NCBI RefSeq assembly: GCF_023231945.1
Contig: NZ_JAJLJH010000001.1
Location: 434,001 to 498,000 of the forward strand
Direction of reading: 5' to 3'
Length of the DNA stretch: 64,000 nucleotides
DNA from: Scleromatobacter humisilvae
GTDB lineage: Bacteria; Pseudomonadota; Gammaproteobacteria; Burkholderiales; Burkholderiaceae_C
Shown: piece after piece, positions 52,207-61,586 of the stretch
How positions within the stretch are numbered: position 1 is the stretch's first letter
Layout: each line of letters starts with the position of its first letter
The notes under the pieces: model-generated
Told to the model about the DNA's origin: nothing
What the model saw: the letters and a program-made list of their open reading frames with translations, nothing else
The model's database searches: none
Translations under genes and position numbers: made by a program

Positions 52207-52383
52207 CGAGTGATGATCCTTCCGGGGTAGGAACAGGGCGGAGAACGTGAAGATGTTCCGCCCCGTGCAGGCGTAACTATACCACACTTACTGTATAAAC
52301 TCTCAGCCACCGACTGGGGCATTCCCTGTCGAGCAAGCCCCGTGCCACAACGCGGCCGTGGGCTGCCCGACAACAGTCCGGAT

Positions 52384-52395
52384 ACCCCGCGGGGT
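52384..52395. terminator. Short palindrome after paaZ
   Basis: ACCCCGCGGGGT (52384-52395) is a perfect 12-bp palindrome touching the paaZ stop codon. It may contribute to termination of the paa operon; there is no T run. Confidence 0.3.
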
Positions 52396-54465
52396 TCAGG
52401 CGGCGGCCGCCGGCTCCGTCCGCTTGGCGACCAGCGTCAGGATGTCGTAGCTCGCCACGACCTCGCCGTCCTGGTTCGTCACCTCGACGTCCCAGGCCAC
52501 CACGCCCTGCCCTCGCCCGTCGGCGCCGACCTTGTTGCGGTCGATCTTGCGCTTGCAGGTGAGGCGCGCGCGGATCGTGTCGCCGATGCCCACCGGCTTG
52601 ACGAAGCGCAGCGTGTCGAGCCCGTAGTTCGCGAGCACCGGCCCCTCGGCCGGCGAGACGAACAGGCCCGCGGCGGCCGACAGCACGAAGTAGCCGTGCG
52701 CGATCCGCTTGCCGAAGGGAGACGCCTTTGCCGCAATCTCGTCGAAGTGCATGTAAAAGAAGTCGCCCGAGATGCCGCCGAAGGCGACGATGTCGGCGTC
52801 GGTGACGGTTCGGCGGTGCGTCAGCAGCGAGTCGCCGACGGTCAGGTCCTCGAACGCGTGGCGGAACGGATGGACGCCCGACTCGTGCACCGCCGCGCCC
52901 TTGACGTGCTCGCCGGTGACCGCGGCCAGCATCGTCGGCGAACCTTGCACTGCAGCGCGCTGCAGGTAGTGCTTGACCGCGCGGATGCCGCCCAGCTCCT
53001 CGCCGCCGCCGGCGCGGCCCGGGCCGCCGTGCTTGAGCGACGGCAACGGCGAGCCGTGGCCGGTGGACTCGCCGGCGGCGTCGCGATCGAGGACGAGGAT
53101 GCGGCCATGCAGCGCCGCCAGACGTCCGACCGCATGCGCCGCGCGATGCGGGTCGCGCGTGACGAGCGTGCCCACGAGGCTGCCGCGTCCGCGCTCGGCC
53201 AGCGCCAGCGCCTCGTCGAACTCGTCGTAGGGCATCAGCGTCGACACCGGGCCGAAGGCCTCGACGTCGTGCGCGGCGGAGTTCATGTCCGGGCGCTCGC
53301 ACAGCAGCAGCGTCGGCGCGAAGAACGCGCCCTGGTCGGTGCCGGTGCCGCGCGGCGCGAAGCCGGCGTCGGCGCCGAACAGCACCGTGTTGCCACGCGC
53401 CAGCTGCGCGACGCGCTCGGCGACGTCGCGCTGCTGGTCGCGCGACGCGAGCGCGCCCATCGTCACGCCTTCCAGCGACGGATCGCCGACGACGATCTTC
53501 GCGAGCCGCGCCTTCAGGCGCTCGGTGACGGCCGCGAGGTGCTTGCGCGGCACGATCGCGCGCCGGATCGCGGTGCACTTCTGGCCGGCCTTGGCCGTCA
53601 TCTCGCGCGCCACTTCCTTGACGAACAGGTCGAACTCGACGTCGTCGGGCGTGACGTCGTCGGCCAGCACCGCGCAGTTCAGCGAGTCGGCCTCGGCGTT
53701 GAAGGGCACGCTGTTCGCGATCAGGTTGGGCCGCACGCGCAGCTTGGCGGCGGTATCGGCCGAGCCCGTGAAGGTGACGATGTCGCGGCCGTCGACGCGA
53801 TCGAGCAGGTCGCCCGTCGAGCCCACCACCAGTTGCAGCGAGCCCTCGGGCAGCAGGCCCGATTCGACGACGAGGCGCACCATCGCCTCGGTCAGATAGC
53901 TCGTCGACGTGGCCGGCTTGACGATGCTGGGCATGCCCGCGAGGAAGGTCGGCGCGAACTTCTCGAGCGCGCCCCATATCGGGAAGTTGAACGCGTTGAT
54001 GTGGACGGCCACGCCGCGTCGCGGCACCAGCACGTGCGTGCCGGCGAACTGGCCCTTCTTGCCCAGCGCCATCGCCGGGCCCTCGTGGATCAGGTTGCCG
54101 GACGGCAGCTCGTTCGAGCCCATGCTGGCGTACGCGAACAGCGTGCCGGCGCCGCCCTCGACGTCGATCCAGCTGTCGGCGCGCGTCGCGCCGGTGTGGT
54201 GCGAGATTGCGTAGAGCTGCTCCTTGCGCTCCATCAGGAACTTGGCCAGCGCCTTCAGCCGCGCGGCGCGCTGCTGGAAGTCGAGCGCCAGCAGCGCGGG
54301 CACGCCGACGCGGCGCGCGTGATCGACCGCTTCGCCGAAGTCGAGTTCGTCGGCGTGGGCAAAGGCCACGGTGCGGCCGTCGATCGCGCTCGCGAGCGCG
54401 GCGCCCGCGCGCGCGCCGACGAAGCGGCCGCCGACGTAGCTCTGGAGTTGCAAGGGCTGGCTCAT
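52396..54465 (-). CDS. paaZ: Phenylacetate degradation bifunctional protein PaaZ
   Basis: Opens the oxepin-CoA ring and oxidises the resulting aldehyde in aerobic phenylacetate catabolism. The 689-residue protein has an N-terminal aldehyde dehydrogenase domain (about 1-520, Cys in KAGQKCTAIRRAIVP, VTFTGSADTAAKL) and a C-terminal MaoC-type hydratase domain (about 540-680, with FYMHFDEIAAKASPFGKRIA then HGY holding the Asp/His pair). Both halves are complete. It is the last gene of the paa operon, 4 bases after the periplasmic receptor gene. Confidence 0.95.
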   Translation of the reverse strand: MSQPLQLQSYVGGRFVGARAGAALASAIDGRTVAFAHADELDFGEAVDHARRVGVPALLALDFQQRAARLKALAKFLMERKEQLYAISHHTGATRADSWIDVEGGAGTLFAYASMGSNELPSGNLIHEGPAMALGKKGQFAGTHVLVPRRGVAVHINAFNFPIWGALEKFAPTFLAGMPSIVKPATSTSYLTEAMVRLVVESGLLPEGSLQLVVGSTGDLLDRVDGRDIVTFTGSADTAAKLRVRPNLIANSVPFNAEADSLNCAVLADDVTPDDVEFDLFVKEVAREMTAKAGQKCTAIRRAIVPRKHLAAVTERLKARLAKIVVGDPSLEGVTMGALASRDQQRDVAERVAQLARGNTVLFGADAGFAPRGTGTDQGAFFAPTLLLCERPDMNSAAHDVEAFGPVSTLMPYDEFDEALALAERGRGSLVGTLVTRDPHRAAHAVGRLAALHGRILVLDRDAAGESTGHGSPLPSLKHGGPGRAGGGEELGGIRAVKHYLQRAAVQGSPTMLAAVTGEHVKGAAVHESGVHPFRHAFEDLTVGDSLLTHRRTVTDADIVAFGGISGDFFYMHFDEIAAKASPFGKRIAHGYFVLSAAAGLFVSPAEGPVLANYGLDTLRFVKPVGIGDTIRARLTCKRKIDRNKVGADGRGQGVVAWDVEVTNQDGEVVASYDILTLVAKRTEPAAAA

Positions 54466-54469
54466 CGAT

Positions 54470-55630
54470 TTACTCCTGGACCTTCCACGCGCCCTTGTCG
54501 ATCTTGACCATCACGCGGGCGCGCTGGTCGAGGCCGAGGTGGTCGGTGGGCGTCATGTTGAAGATGCCGTGCGCGCCGGCGACGTTCTTCGTGCTCTCCA
54601 GCGCGTCGCGCAGCGCGGCGCGGAACTCCGGCGTGCCGGGCTGCGCCTTCTTGAGGGCGACGGGGATCGCCGCGGCCATCAGCTTGCCGGCGTCCCACGC
54701 ATGGCCGCCGAAGGTCGACACCGAGTCCTTGCCGTAGGCCTTCTCGTACGTGTCGACATACTCGATCGCCGAGACGCGCACGGGGTTGCCCACCGGCAGC
54801 TGGCGCGCCACGAGCACCGGGCCTGCGGGCAGGAACGTGCCCTCGACGTTCTTGCCGCCCACGCGCAGGAAGTCGGCGTTGGCCACGCCGTGCGTCTGGT
54901 AGATCAGGCCGGCGTAGCCGCGCTCCTTGAGCGTGATCTGCGGCAGCGCGGCCGGCGTGCCGGAGCCGGCGATCAGCACCGCGTCGGGCTTGGCGGCCTG
55001 GAGCTTGAGCACCTGCGCCGTCACCGACGAATCGTTGCGCGCGAAGCGCTCGTTGGCCACGATCGTGATGCCCTTGAGCGCCGCGGCCTTGCTGAACTCG
55101 CCGTACCAGCCCTCGCCGTAGGCGTCGGCGAAGCCGATGAAGCCCACCGTCTTCACGCCGTGGTCCTTCATGTGCGACGCGATGGCCAGCGACATCTGGA
55201 TGTCGTTCTGCGGCGTCTTGAAGACCCACTTGCGCTTGTCGTCCATCGGCTCGACGATCTTGGCCGACGCGGCCATCGAGATCATCGGCACCTTGGCCTC
55301 GGAGACAACGTCGATCATCGCCAGCGAGTTGGGCGTCACCGTCGAGCCCAGGATGATGTCGACCTTGTCCTCGGTGATCAGCTTGCGCGTGTTGCTGACG
55401 GCCTTGGTGGTGTCGGAGCCGTCGTCCAGCACGATGTAGTGGATCTTCTGGCCGGCGATGGTCTGCGGCATCAGCGCGATCGTGTTCTTCTCCGGGATGC
55501 CCAGCGACGCGGCGGGCCCGGTGGCGGACACGGTGACGCCGACGTTGATGTCGGCCAGCGCGGTGCCGACCGCCAGCGTCAGCACGGCGGCCATCAAGGC
55601 ATGGAACGAGGAACGGATCTTGTTGCTCAT
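54470..55630 (-). CDS. Periplasmic branched-chain amino-acid/aromatic-type ABC receptor
   Basis: A 386-residue substrate-binding protein of the LivK type with a signal peptide (residues 1-26, ending TALADI). Typical segments are VGVTVSATGPAASLGIPEKN, ILGSTVTPNSLAMIDVVSEA and FIGFADAYGEGWYGEF. No permease or ATPase gene accompanies it. Its place inside the paa operon suggests it binds phenylacetate or a related aromatic acid and shares a permease encoded elsewhere. Confidence 0.88.
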   Translation of the reverse strand: MSNKIRSSFHALMAAVLTLAVGTALADINVGVTVSATGPAASLGIPEKNTIALMPQTIAGQKIHYIVLDDGSDTTKAVSNTRKLITEDKVDIILGSTVTPNSLAMIDVVSEAKVPMISMAASAKIVEPMDDKRKWVFKTPQNDIQMSLAIASHMKDHGVKTVGFIGFADAYGEGWYGEFSKAAALKGITIVANERFARNDSSVTAQVLKLQAAKPDAVLIAGSGTPAALPQITLKERGYAGLIYQTHGVANADFLRVGGKNVEGTFLPAGPVLVARQLPVGNPVRVSAIEYVDTYEKAYGKDSVSTFGGHAWDAGKLMAAAIPVALKKAQPGTPEFRAALRDALESTKNVAGAHGIFNMTPTDHLGLDQRARVMVKIDKGAWKVQE

Positions 55631-55655
55631 CGAGGTCTCTCCATCAATCAGTCGG

Positions 55656-56306
55656 TCAATCGGTCAGGGAAGGGATCGCGGCATTCTGGCGTGCCGCGGC
55701 GCGCGGCTTGCGCACCGCCTCGAGGCCGCCGAAGAACAGGTCGGCGACGATCGGCGCCATCTGCTCGTGCGTCAGGCCGCCGTCGGGGCGCAGCCACGTG
55801 AACATCCAGTTGATCATGCCGAACAGCAGCATCGCGAGCGGACGATCGAGCTCGTTGCGCGCGAGGTTGGGCCGCACCGCGGCGATGGCATCGGCGAACG
55901 CGGCCACGACGCGGCGCTGCGGCTCCTGCACCTGCACGCGCTCGGCGTCCTCGAGGAAGCGCACGTCCTCGGTCAGCACGCGGTGCTCGTTCTGAGCGTT
56001 GGCGTACTCGCGCACGAAGCGCAGGATCAGCGCGCGCAGCCGCGTGTCGGCATCGGCGTCCCGCGTCTCCTCCAGCACCTCGACGACGAACTGCTCCAGC
56101 CGCGCGACGTGGCCCACGGTGATCTGGAACAGCAGCTCGCGCTTGTCGCGGTAGTAGTGATACAGCCCGGCCTTCGAGACGCCGCAGGCCGCCGCGATGT
56201 CGTTCATCGACGTCGCCGTGTAGCCCTGGTCGGCGAACAGCTCCGCGGCCCGCGCGAGGATGGTGTCGCGCTGGTCGTCGTAGGTGGCGGAGCGGGTTCG
56301 GGCCAT
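55656..56306 (-). CDS. paaR: TetR-family repressor of the paa operon
   Basis: A 216-residue TetR regulator. The helix-turn-helix is at about residues 15-60 (LFADQGYTATSMNDIAAACG, VSKAGLYHYYRDKRELL). The C-terminal domain has the TetR_C layout of the fatty-acid/PaaR group. By analogy with known PaaR proteins it should be relieved by phenylacetyl-CoA. Start overlaps the paaE stop by one base. The palindrome at 62943-62956 is its likely operator. Confidence 0.87.
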   Translation of the reverse strand: MARTRSATYDDQRDTILARAAELFADQGYTATSMNDIAAACGVSKAGLYHYYRDKRELLFQITVGHVARLEQFVVEVLEETRDADADTRLRALILRFVREYANAQNEHRVLTEDVRFLEDAERVQVQEPQRRVVAAFADAIAAVRPNLARNELDRPLAMLLFGMINWMFTWLRPDGGLTHEQMAPIVADLFFGGLEAVRKPRAAARQNAAIPSLTD

Positions 56307-57406
56307 CAGCGGTGGTCGAACGAGATGCGGACTTCGGTGGTCGTCGGATGCGCCTGGCAGGTGAGGATGAAGCCGGCGTCGAGGTCGCGCTTCTCGAGCG
56401 CGTAGTTGCGCGTCATGCGCACCTCGCCCGAGTCCAGGTGCGCGCGGCAGGTGCCGCACACGCCGGACTTGCACGAATACGGCACGTCCAGACCCGCGTG
56501 GGCGCAGGCGTCGAGCAGGTTGTTGTCGGCCTCGTGGTACTCGATCTGGTGCGTGACGCCGTCGCGGACGACCGTCAGGTGGCAGTCGGCCGCATCGCCC
56601 GGCGCGGGCGACTGCACCGGCGCGGACTGCACACCCATGCCCGTATCGGCCGGGATGGGCACGCCGAAGCGCTCGACGTGGATGCGCTCGGCCGCGACGC
56701 CCGCGGCCAGCAGCGCGGCCTCGGCTTCGTCGTTCATCATGAACGGGCCGCAGATGAACGCGTGGTCGATGTGGTCGGCGACGATCAGGTGCTGCAGGAA
56801 CTCGCCCAGCTTGGCGCGATCGAGCACGCCCTGGTTCAGCGGCGAGTCGACGCGCTCCTCCGAGAACACGTGGTGCAGCGATACCCGGGTGACGTACCTG
56901 TTCTTCAGGTCCTCGAGTTCTTCCTTGAACATCGTCGAGGCCGCGCGGCGATTGCCGTAGACCAGCGTGATGCGGCTGCCCGGCTCGCTGGCCAGCACCG
57001 TCTTCATGATGGAGATCATCGGCGTGATGCCGCTGCCGCCCGCCACGCACAGGTAGTTGCGCGCTGCCGCCGGCTCGATGGGCACGAAGAAGCGGCCTTG
57101 CGGCGGCATCACGTCGATGGTGTCGCCGACGCGCAAGTTGTCGGCCAGCCAGTTGGAGAAGCGGCCGCCGCGCACGCGCCGCACGCCCACGCGCAACTCG
57201 CCGTCGGCGATGCCCGCGCAGATCGAGTACGAGCGGCGCACCTCCTCGCCGGCGATGCGCTGCCGCAGCGTCAGGTACTGGCCCTGCGTGAAGCGGAAGC
57301 GGTCGCTCAAGCTCTCGGGGATGTCGAACGAGACGACCATGGCCTCGTCGGTCTCGGGACGCACGGAGCGCACCTTCAGCGGATGGAAATGGGTGTCGAC
57401 GGCCAT
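56306..57406 (-). CDS. paaE: Phenylacetyl-CoA epoxidase reductase PaaE
   Basis: Transfers electrons from NADPH to the PaaA di-iron centre. The 366-residue protein has an FAD domain (RRSYSICAG, about residue 58), an NAD(P) domain (VAGGSGITPMISIMKTVL, about 120) and a C-terminal plant-type [2Fe-2S] domain (CKSGVCGTCRAHL and a later Cys in ILTCQAHP). Gap to paaD is 14 bases. Confidence 0.95.
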   Translation of the reverse strand: MAVDTHFHPLKVRSVRPETDEAMVVSFDIPESLSDRFRFTQGQYLTLRQRIAGEEVRRSYSICAGIADGELRVGVRRVRGGRFSNWLADNLRVGDTIDVMPPQGRFFVPIEPAAARNYLCVAGGSGITPMISIMKTVLASEPGSRITLVYGNRRAASTMFKEELEDLKNRYVTRVSLHHVFSEERVDSPLNQGVLDRAKLGEFLQHLIVADHIDHAFICGPFMMNDEAEAALLAAGVAAERIHVERFGVPIPADTGMGVQSAPVQSPAPGDAADCHLTVVRDGVTHQIEYHEADNNLLDACAHAGLDVPYSCKSGVCGTCRAHLDSGEVRMTRNYALEKRDLDAGFILTCQAHPTTTEVRISFDHR

Positions 57407-57420
57407 GTTGGCTTTCTTGC

Positions 57421-57945
57421 TCAGATCGGCTTGAAATGTTCGAAGGGTTCGCGGCACGCGACGCAGCGGTACAGCGACTTGCAGGCGGTCGAGCCGAAGG
57501 CGGACAGGCGTTCCGTCTGCGCACTGCCGCAGCGCGGGCAGTCGACGTTGCGCGCCATCAGCCTGATCGGCGAGACGTTCGCGCCCGTCGCCTCGCTCGC
57601 GCAGGATCCCGGCGGCGCGATGCCGTAAGCGCGCAGCCGCTCGCGGCCCTGCGGCGTGATCCAGTCGGTCGTCCACGCGGGCGCGCGCCGCTGCGTCACG
57701 CGCGCGGGCCCGAGCCCGGCGGCGTTCACGGCGTCGGTGATCGCCTGCTCGATGACCTCGGTCGCGGGGCAGCCGGAGTACGTCGGCGTGACGACGACCT
57801 CGAGCCCGTCGCCGTGCTCGACGACGTCGCGCACGATGCCGAGGTCGGTGACCGAGATCGCCGGCACCTCGGGGTCGAGCACGCCGTGCAGCACGTCCCA
57901 CGCACGCGTGACGCGCGTGGAGGACGACGATACCGGCGCGGTCAT
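57421..57945 (-). CDS. paaD: Phenylacetyl-CoA epoxidase maturation protein PaaD
   Basis: A 174-residue DUF59/MIP18-family protein (LDPEVPAISVTDLGIVRDVV, TPTYSGCPATEVIEQAI) with a C-terminal four-cysteine zinc ribbon (CPRCGSAQTERLSAFGS, then CKSLYRCVAC). PaaD helps assemble the iron-sulfur or di-iron centre of the epoxidase. ATG 57945 was chosen; a GTG nine bases upstream is possible. Five bases separate it from paaC. Confidence 0.92.
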   Translation of the reverse strand: MTAPVSSSSTRVTRAWDVLHGVLDPEVPAISVTDLGIVRDVVEHGDGLEVVVTPTYSGCPATEVIEQAITDAVNAAGLGPARVTQRRAPAWTTDWITPQGRERLRAYGIAPPGSCASEATGANVSPIRLMARNVDCPRCGSAQTERLSAFGSTACKSLYRCVACREPFEHFKPI

Positions 57946-57950
57946 CGCGT

Positions 57951-58796
57951 TCACCACGCGCCGCCCGGGAAGCTGCGCTGCAGCGTCTGCATCTCGGCCA
58001 GCAAGTAGCCCATGTGCTCGCTGTGCACGCCGCGCGAGCCGGTGGAGCGGAACGCGCCCGTCGCGGGGATCGCGAGGCCGGCTTCGGCGAACACCGGCGC
58101 GACGAGCGCGTCCCACTCGGGCTTCAGCGAGACACGCATCGGGCCCAGGCCGGACTCGGCGGCCGCGGTGTCGACGTCGTCGGTCTCGAACAGCTCCGCC
58201 GTGTAGGGCCACAGGCGGTCGACGGCCTGGCGCGTGCGTCGCGTCGACTCGTCGGTGCCGTCGCCCAGGCGCACCAGCCAGTCGGCCGCGTGCGCCACGT
58301 GGTAGCGCGATTCCTTGACGGCCTTGCCGGCGATGGCGGCGATCTCGGCGTCGCCCGACCCTTCGAGCCTGGCCCACAGCACGTTCATCCAGGCGGCGAG
58401 CAGGAAGTTGCGGACGATCGCGTTCGCGAAGTCCTGGCCGGCGCGACGGCCCGGCAGCTCGGCGATCGTGAAGTTGCGGAAGTCGCGTTCGTTGCGCAGG
58501 AACGCGAGCTGGTCCTCGTCGAAGCCGGCCTGCTGGCCGACGTGCGTCAGCAGCGCGCGCGCCTGGCCGACGAGATCGAGCGCGAGGTTGGTCAGCGCGA
58601 TGTCCTCTTCGAGGATCGGCGCGTGGCCGCTCCACTCGGCGAGGCGCTGCGCGTGGATCAGGCAGGTGTCGCCGATGCGCACGAGATACGCCTGCAGCGG
58701 CGTGGGCGCGAAGGCGATGGACTCGGTGGTCGTCGAGGCGATCGACGACGAAGGACTCGCGGTCGTCGGCAAGGGGGCGAAGGTCGTGGTGGTCAT
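57951..58796 (-). CDS. paaC: Phenylacetyl-CoA epoxidase structural subunit PaaC
   Basis: A 281-residue helical subunit that pairs with PaaA in the ring-1,2-epoxidase. Family segments are LVRIGDTCLIHAQRLAEWSG, EEDIALTNLALDLVGQARAL and SRYHVAHAADWLVRLGDG. The first 25 residues are Thr/Ser-rich and not conserved. It lies 10 bases after paaB. Confidence 0.94.
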   Translation of the reverse strand: MTTTTFAPLPTTASPSSSIASTTTESIAFAPTPLQAYLVRIGDTCLIHAQRLAEWSGHAPILEEDIALTNLALDLVGQARALLTHVGQQAGFDEDQLAFLRNERDFRNFTIAELPGRRAGQDFANAIVRNFLLAAWMNVLWARLEGSGDAEIAAIAGKAVKESRYHVAHAADWLVRLGDGTDESTRRTRQAVDRLWPYTAELFETDDVDTAAAESGLGPMRVSLKPEWDALVAPVFAEAGLAIPATGAFRSTGSRGVHSEHMGYLLAEMQTLQRSFPGGAW

Positions 58797-58806
58797 GACC
58801 GCGTCC

Positions 58807-59130
58807 TCACATGTGCCCGACTTCGGGCGGCAGCTCGTAGAACGTCGGATGGCGGTAGACCTTGTCCTCCATCGGATCGAACAGCATCGCCTTGTCGGCC
58901 GGATCGGACGCGACGATCTGGTCGGAACGCACGATCCACACGCTGACGCCCTCCTGGCGCCGCGTGTAGACCTCGCGCGCCAGCTGCAGCGCCATCTTGG
59001 AATCGGCGGCGTGCAGGCTGCCGCAGTGCTTGTGGTCGAGGCCGGCCTTGGGGCGCACAAACACCTCCCACAGGGGCCATTCGTGGGCCTGTGCCTGAGC
59101 GTTGGCGATGTCGGTCTTGGATGCGGTCAT
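58807..59130 (-). CDS. paaB: Phenylacetyl-CoA epoxidase subunit PaaB
   Basis: A 107-residue subunit of the epoxidase complex; family features are WPLWEVFVRPKAGLDHKHCG, SLHAADSKMALQLAREVYTR and YRHPTFYELPPEVGHM. Length is typical. Located between paaA and paaC. Confidence 0.95.
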   Translation of the reverse strand: MTASKTDIANAQAQAHEWPLWEVFVRPKAGLDHKHCGSLHAADSKMALQLAREVYTRRQEGVSVWIVRSDQIVASDPADKAMLFDPMEDKVYRHPTFYELPPEVGHM

Positions 59131-59151
59131 GGGTATTCTTCCGATGTTCGT

Positions 59152-60159
59152 TCAGGCGGCGCGCTGCTCTTGCCGGGCCGCGGCCTTGCGTGCATGCGCG
59201 AGGGCCGCTTCGCGCACCCACTCGCCGTCGTTCCACGCGTCCACGCGCTCGGCCAGGCGCTCCTTGTTGCACGGGCCGTCGCCGTTGACGACCTGCCAGA
59301 ACTCGCTCCAGTCGATCGCGCCGAAGTCGTAGTGCTCGCGCCCGGCGTTCCACTTCAGGTCGGCGTCCGGCAGCGTCACGCCGAGGATCTTGGCCTGTTC
59401 GACGGTGGCGTCGACGAACTTCTGGCGCAGGTCGTCGTTGCTGATGCGCTTGATGCCCCAGCGCATCGACTGCGCGGTGTTGGGCGACTGGTCGTCCGGC
59501 GGGCCGAACATCATCAGGCTGGGCCACCACCAGCGGTTGGTCGCGTCCTGCACCATGGCCTTCTGCGCGTCGGTGCCGTGCTGCATCATGTGCAGCAGCG
59601 AGTCGTAGCCCTGGCGCTGGTGGAACGACTCCTCGCGGCAGATGCGCACCATCGCGCGGGCGTACGGCGCGTACGAGCAGCGGCACAGCGGCAGCTGGTT
59701 CATGATGGCCGCGCCGTCCACCAGCCAGCCGATCACGCCGACGTCGGCCCAGGTCAGCGTCGGGTAGTTGAAGATCGACGAATACTTGGCCTTGCCGGTG
59801 TGCAGCGCGTCCAGCATCTGGTCGCGCGAGGTGCCCAGCGTCTCGCCGGCCGCGTAGAGGTAGAGGCCGTGGCCCGCCTCGTCCTGCACCTTGGCCAGCA
59901 GGATCGCCTTGCGCTTCAAGGTGGGCGCGCGCGTGATCCAGTTGCCCTCGGGCAGCATGCCGACGATCTCGGAGTGCGCGTGCTGGCTGATCTGGCGCAC
60001 CAGCGTCTTGCGGTAGTGCTCGGGCATCCAGTCCTTGGCCTCGATGAACTCGTCGGCGTCGAGCGCGGCCTCGAAGCGCTGCTCGGCGACGACCTCGTCG
60101 GCGTTGCGGATGACAGCGCGCTCTTCCTTCGGCGCGGTGTCCATGGCTTGCGTATACAT
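59152..60159 (-). CDS. paaA: Phenylacetyl-CoA epoxidase catalytic subunit PaaA
   Basis: The 335-residue di-iron catalytic subunit that epoxidises the ring of phenylacetyl-CoA. Ligand segments are visible: [31 protein letters not shown] and [15 protein letters not shown]. The length and the closing [15 protein letters not shown] are typical. ATG 60159 gives [13 protein letters not shown]; a downstream ATG is also possible. A 115-bp gap with a repeat-like element separates it from paaK. Confidence 0.96.
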   Translation of the reverse strand: MYTQAMDTAPKEERAVIRNADEVVAEQRFEAALDADEFIEAKDWMPEHYRKTLVRQISQHAHSEIVGMLPEGNWITRAPTLKRKAILLAKVQDEAGHGLYLYAAGETLGTSRDQMLDALHTGKAKYSSIFNYPTLTWADVGVIGWLVDGAAIMNQLPLCRCSYAPYARAMVRICREESFHQRQGYDSLLHMMQHGTDAQKAMVQDATNRWWWPSLMMFGPPDDQSPNTAQSMRWGIKRISNDDLRQKFVDATVEQAKILGVTLPDADLKWNAGREHYDFGAIDWSEFWQVVNGDGPCNKERLAERVDAWNDGEWVREAALAHARKAAARQEQRAA

Positions 60160-60191
60160 CGAAGTTCCTTTAAAGCGAAGCTCTGATCAAA

Positions 60192-60265
60192 GCTCGGGCG
60201 TGCGCTCGGCCGCTCCGGAGTAGCCCGAGCGCCCCCTCGGGAGGCTGCGAACGAAGCGAGCGGGG
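60192..60265. repeat. Hairpin and REP-like element between paaK and paaA
   Basis: GCTCGGGC (60192-60199) pairs with GCCCGAGC (60223-60230), followed by a second CCCCCTCGGGAGG-type motif and GCGAACGAAGCGAGCGGGGG. This pattern resembles a repeated intergenic sequence I associate with Burkholderiales genomes. It may separate expression of paaK from paaABCDE. Confidence 0.4.
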
Positions 60266-60274
60266 GTTGTCATG

Positions 60275-61585
60275 TCATGACTTCTTGCGTTGATCGACGA
60301 CGCGACGCGCCTTGCCGACAAGGGTTCGTTCGATCGAATCGGGCATGCCGACGCGCACCGCGGTGCTCACGCCGGTCAGCGTCTTGATGCGTTCCTGCAG
60401 GTCGCGGCCGACCGCGCCCGGATCGCTGCCCGCGTGCGTGGGCAGCAGCTCGCACAGCACTTCGACCTTGTCCAGCAGGCCGTCGCGCGTGACCACGAGC
60501 TGATACTGCCCGCCGAGCGCGCCATGCGCCAGCACGATCTCCTCGATCTGCGTCGGGAACAGGTTGACGCCGCGGATGATCAGCATGTCGTCCGAGCGGC
60601 CGACGATCTTGCCCATGCGGCGCATGCTGCGCGCGGTGGGCGGCAGCAGGCGCGTGAGGTCGCGCGTGCGATAGCGGATCACCGGGAAGGCCTGCTTGGT
60701 CAGCGTGGTGAAGACGAGCTCGCCCTCCTCGCCGTCGGGCAGCACGGCGCCGGTCTCGGGGTCGATGATCTCGGGATAGAAATGGTCTTCCCAGATCACC
60801 GGGCCGTCCTGCGTCTCCACGCACTCGCTCGCCACGCCCGGGCCCATCACCTCGGACAGGCCGTAGATGTCGACGGCGTCGATGTCGGCGGCCTGCTGGA
60901 TGTCGCGCCGCATCGCCTCGGTCCACGGCTCGGCGCCGAAGATGCCCACGCGCACGCTCATCTCGCGCGGATCGAGGCCCTGGCGGCGGAACTCCTCGCA
61001 GATCACCTGCATGTACGACGGTGTGACCATGATCGCGTCGGGCTTGAAGTCCTGGATCAGCTGCACCTGCTTCTCGGTCTGGCCGCCGGACATCGGCACC
61101 ACCGTGCAGCCCAGGCGTTCCGCGCCGTAGTGCGCGCCCAGGCCGCCGGTGAACAGGCCGTAGCCGTAGGCCACGTGCACCATGTCGCCCTTGCGCACGC
61201 CCGCGGCGCGCAGCGATCGCGCGACAAGGTTGGCCCAGTGGTCGATGTCGGACCGCGTGTAGCCGACGACGGTCGGCTTGCCCGTCGTGCCCGACGACGC
61301 GTGCACGCGCACGACCTGCTCGCGCGGCACCGCGAACATGCCGAACGGGTAGTTCGCGCGCAGGTCGCCCTTGCCGGTGAACGGGAACTTCGCGAGGTCG
61401 GCCAGCGTCCTCAAGTCAGACGGATGCACGCCCTTCTCGTCGAACGCGCGCCTGTAGTGCGGCACGTTGGCGTAGACGTGCGCGAGCGTCTCGCGCAGGC
61501 GCGCGAGCTGCAGCGCGGCGATCTCGTCGCGGCTGGCGCGTTCGATGGGATCGAGTTCGGTGGGACGGAGCGCGTGGATCGGCAT
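60275..61585 (-). CDS. paaK: Phenylacetate-CoA ligase
   Basis: Activates phenylacetate to phenylacetyl-CoA with ATP and CoA, the first step of the pathway and the source of the PaaR effector. The 436-residue adenylate-forming enzyme has the phosphate loop VHASSGTTGKPTVVGYT (about residue 95), YGLSEVMGPGVASEC and the C-terminal LTGVSTAVRVG then TLVGKARRVVDQR. ATG 61585 was used (GAGGG upstream, next to the paaI stop); an ATG at 61603 would overlap paaI. Confidence 0.96.
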   Translation of the reverse strand: MPIHALRPTELDPIERASRDEIAALQLARLRETLAHVYANVPHYRRAFDEKGVHPSDLRTLADLAKFPFTGKGDLRANYPFGMFAVPREQVVRVHASSGTTGKPTVVGYTRSDIDHWANLVARSLRAAGVRKGDMVHVAYGYGLFTGGLGAHYGAERLGCTVVPMSGGQTEKQVQLIQDFKPDAIMVTPSYMQVICEEFRRQGLDPREMSVRVGIFGAEPWTEAMRRDIQQAADIDAVDIYGLSEVMGPGVASECVETQDGPVIWEDHFYPEIIDPETGAVLPDGEEGELVFTTLTKQAFPVIRYRTRDLTRLLPPTARSMRRMGKIVGRSDDMLIIRGVNLFPTQIEEIVLAHGALGGQYQLVVTRDGLLDKVEVLCELLPTHAGSDPGAVGRDLQERIKTLTGVSTAVRVGMPDSIERTLVGKARRVVDQRKKS

Positions 61586-61586
61586 G

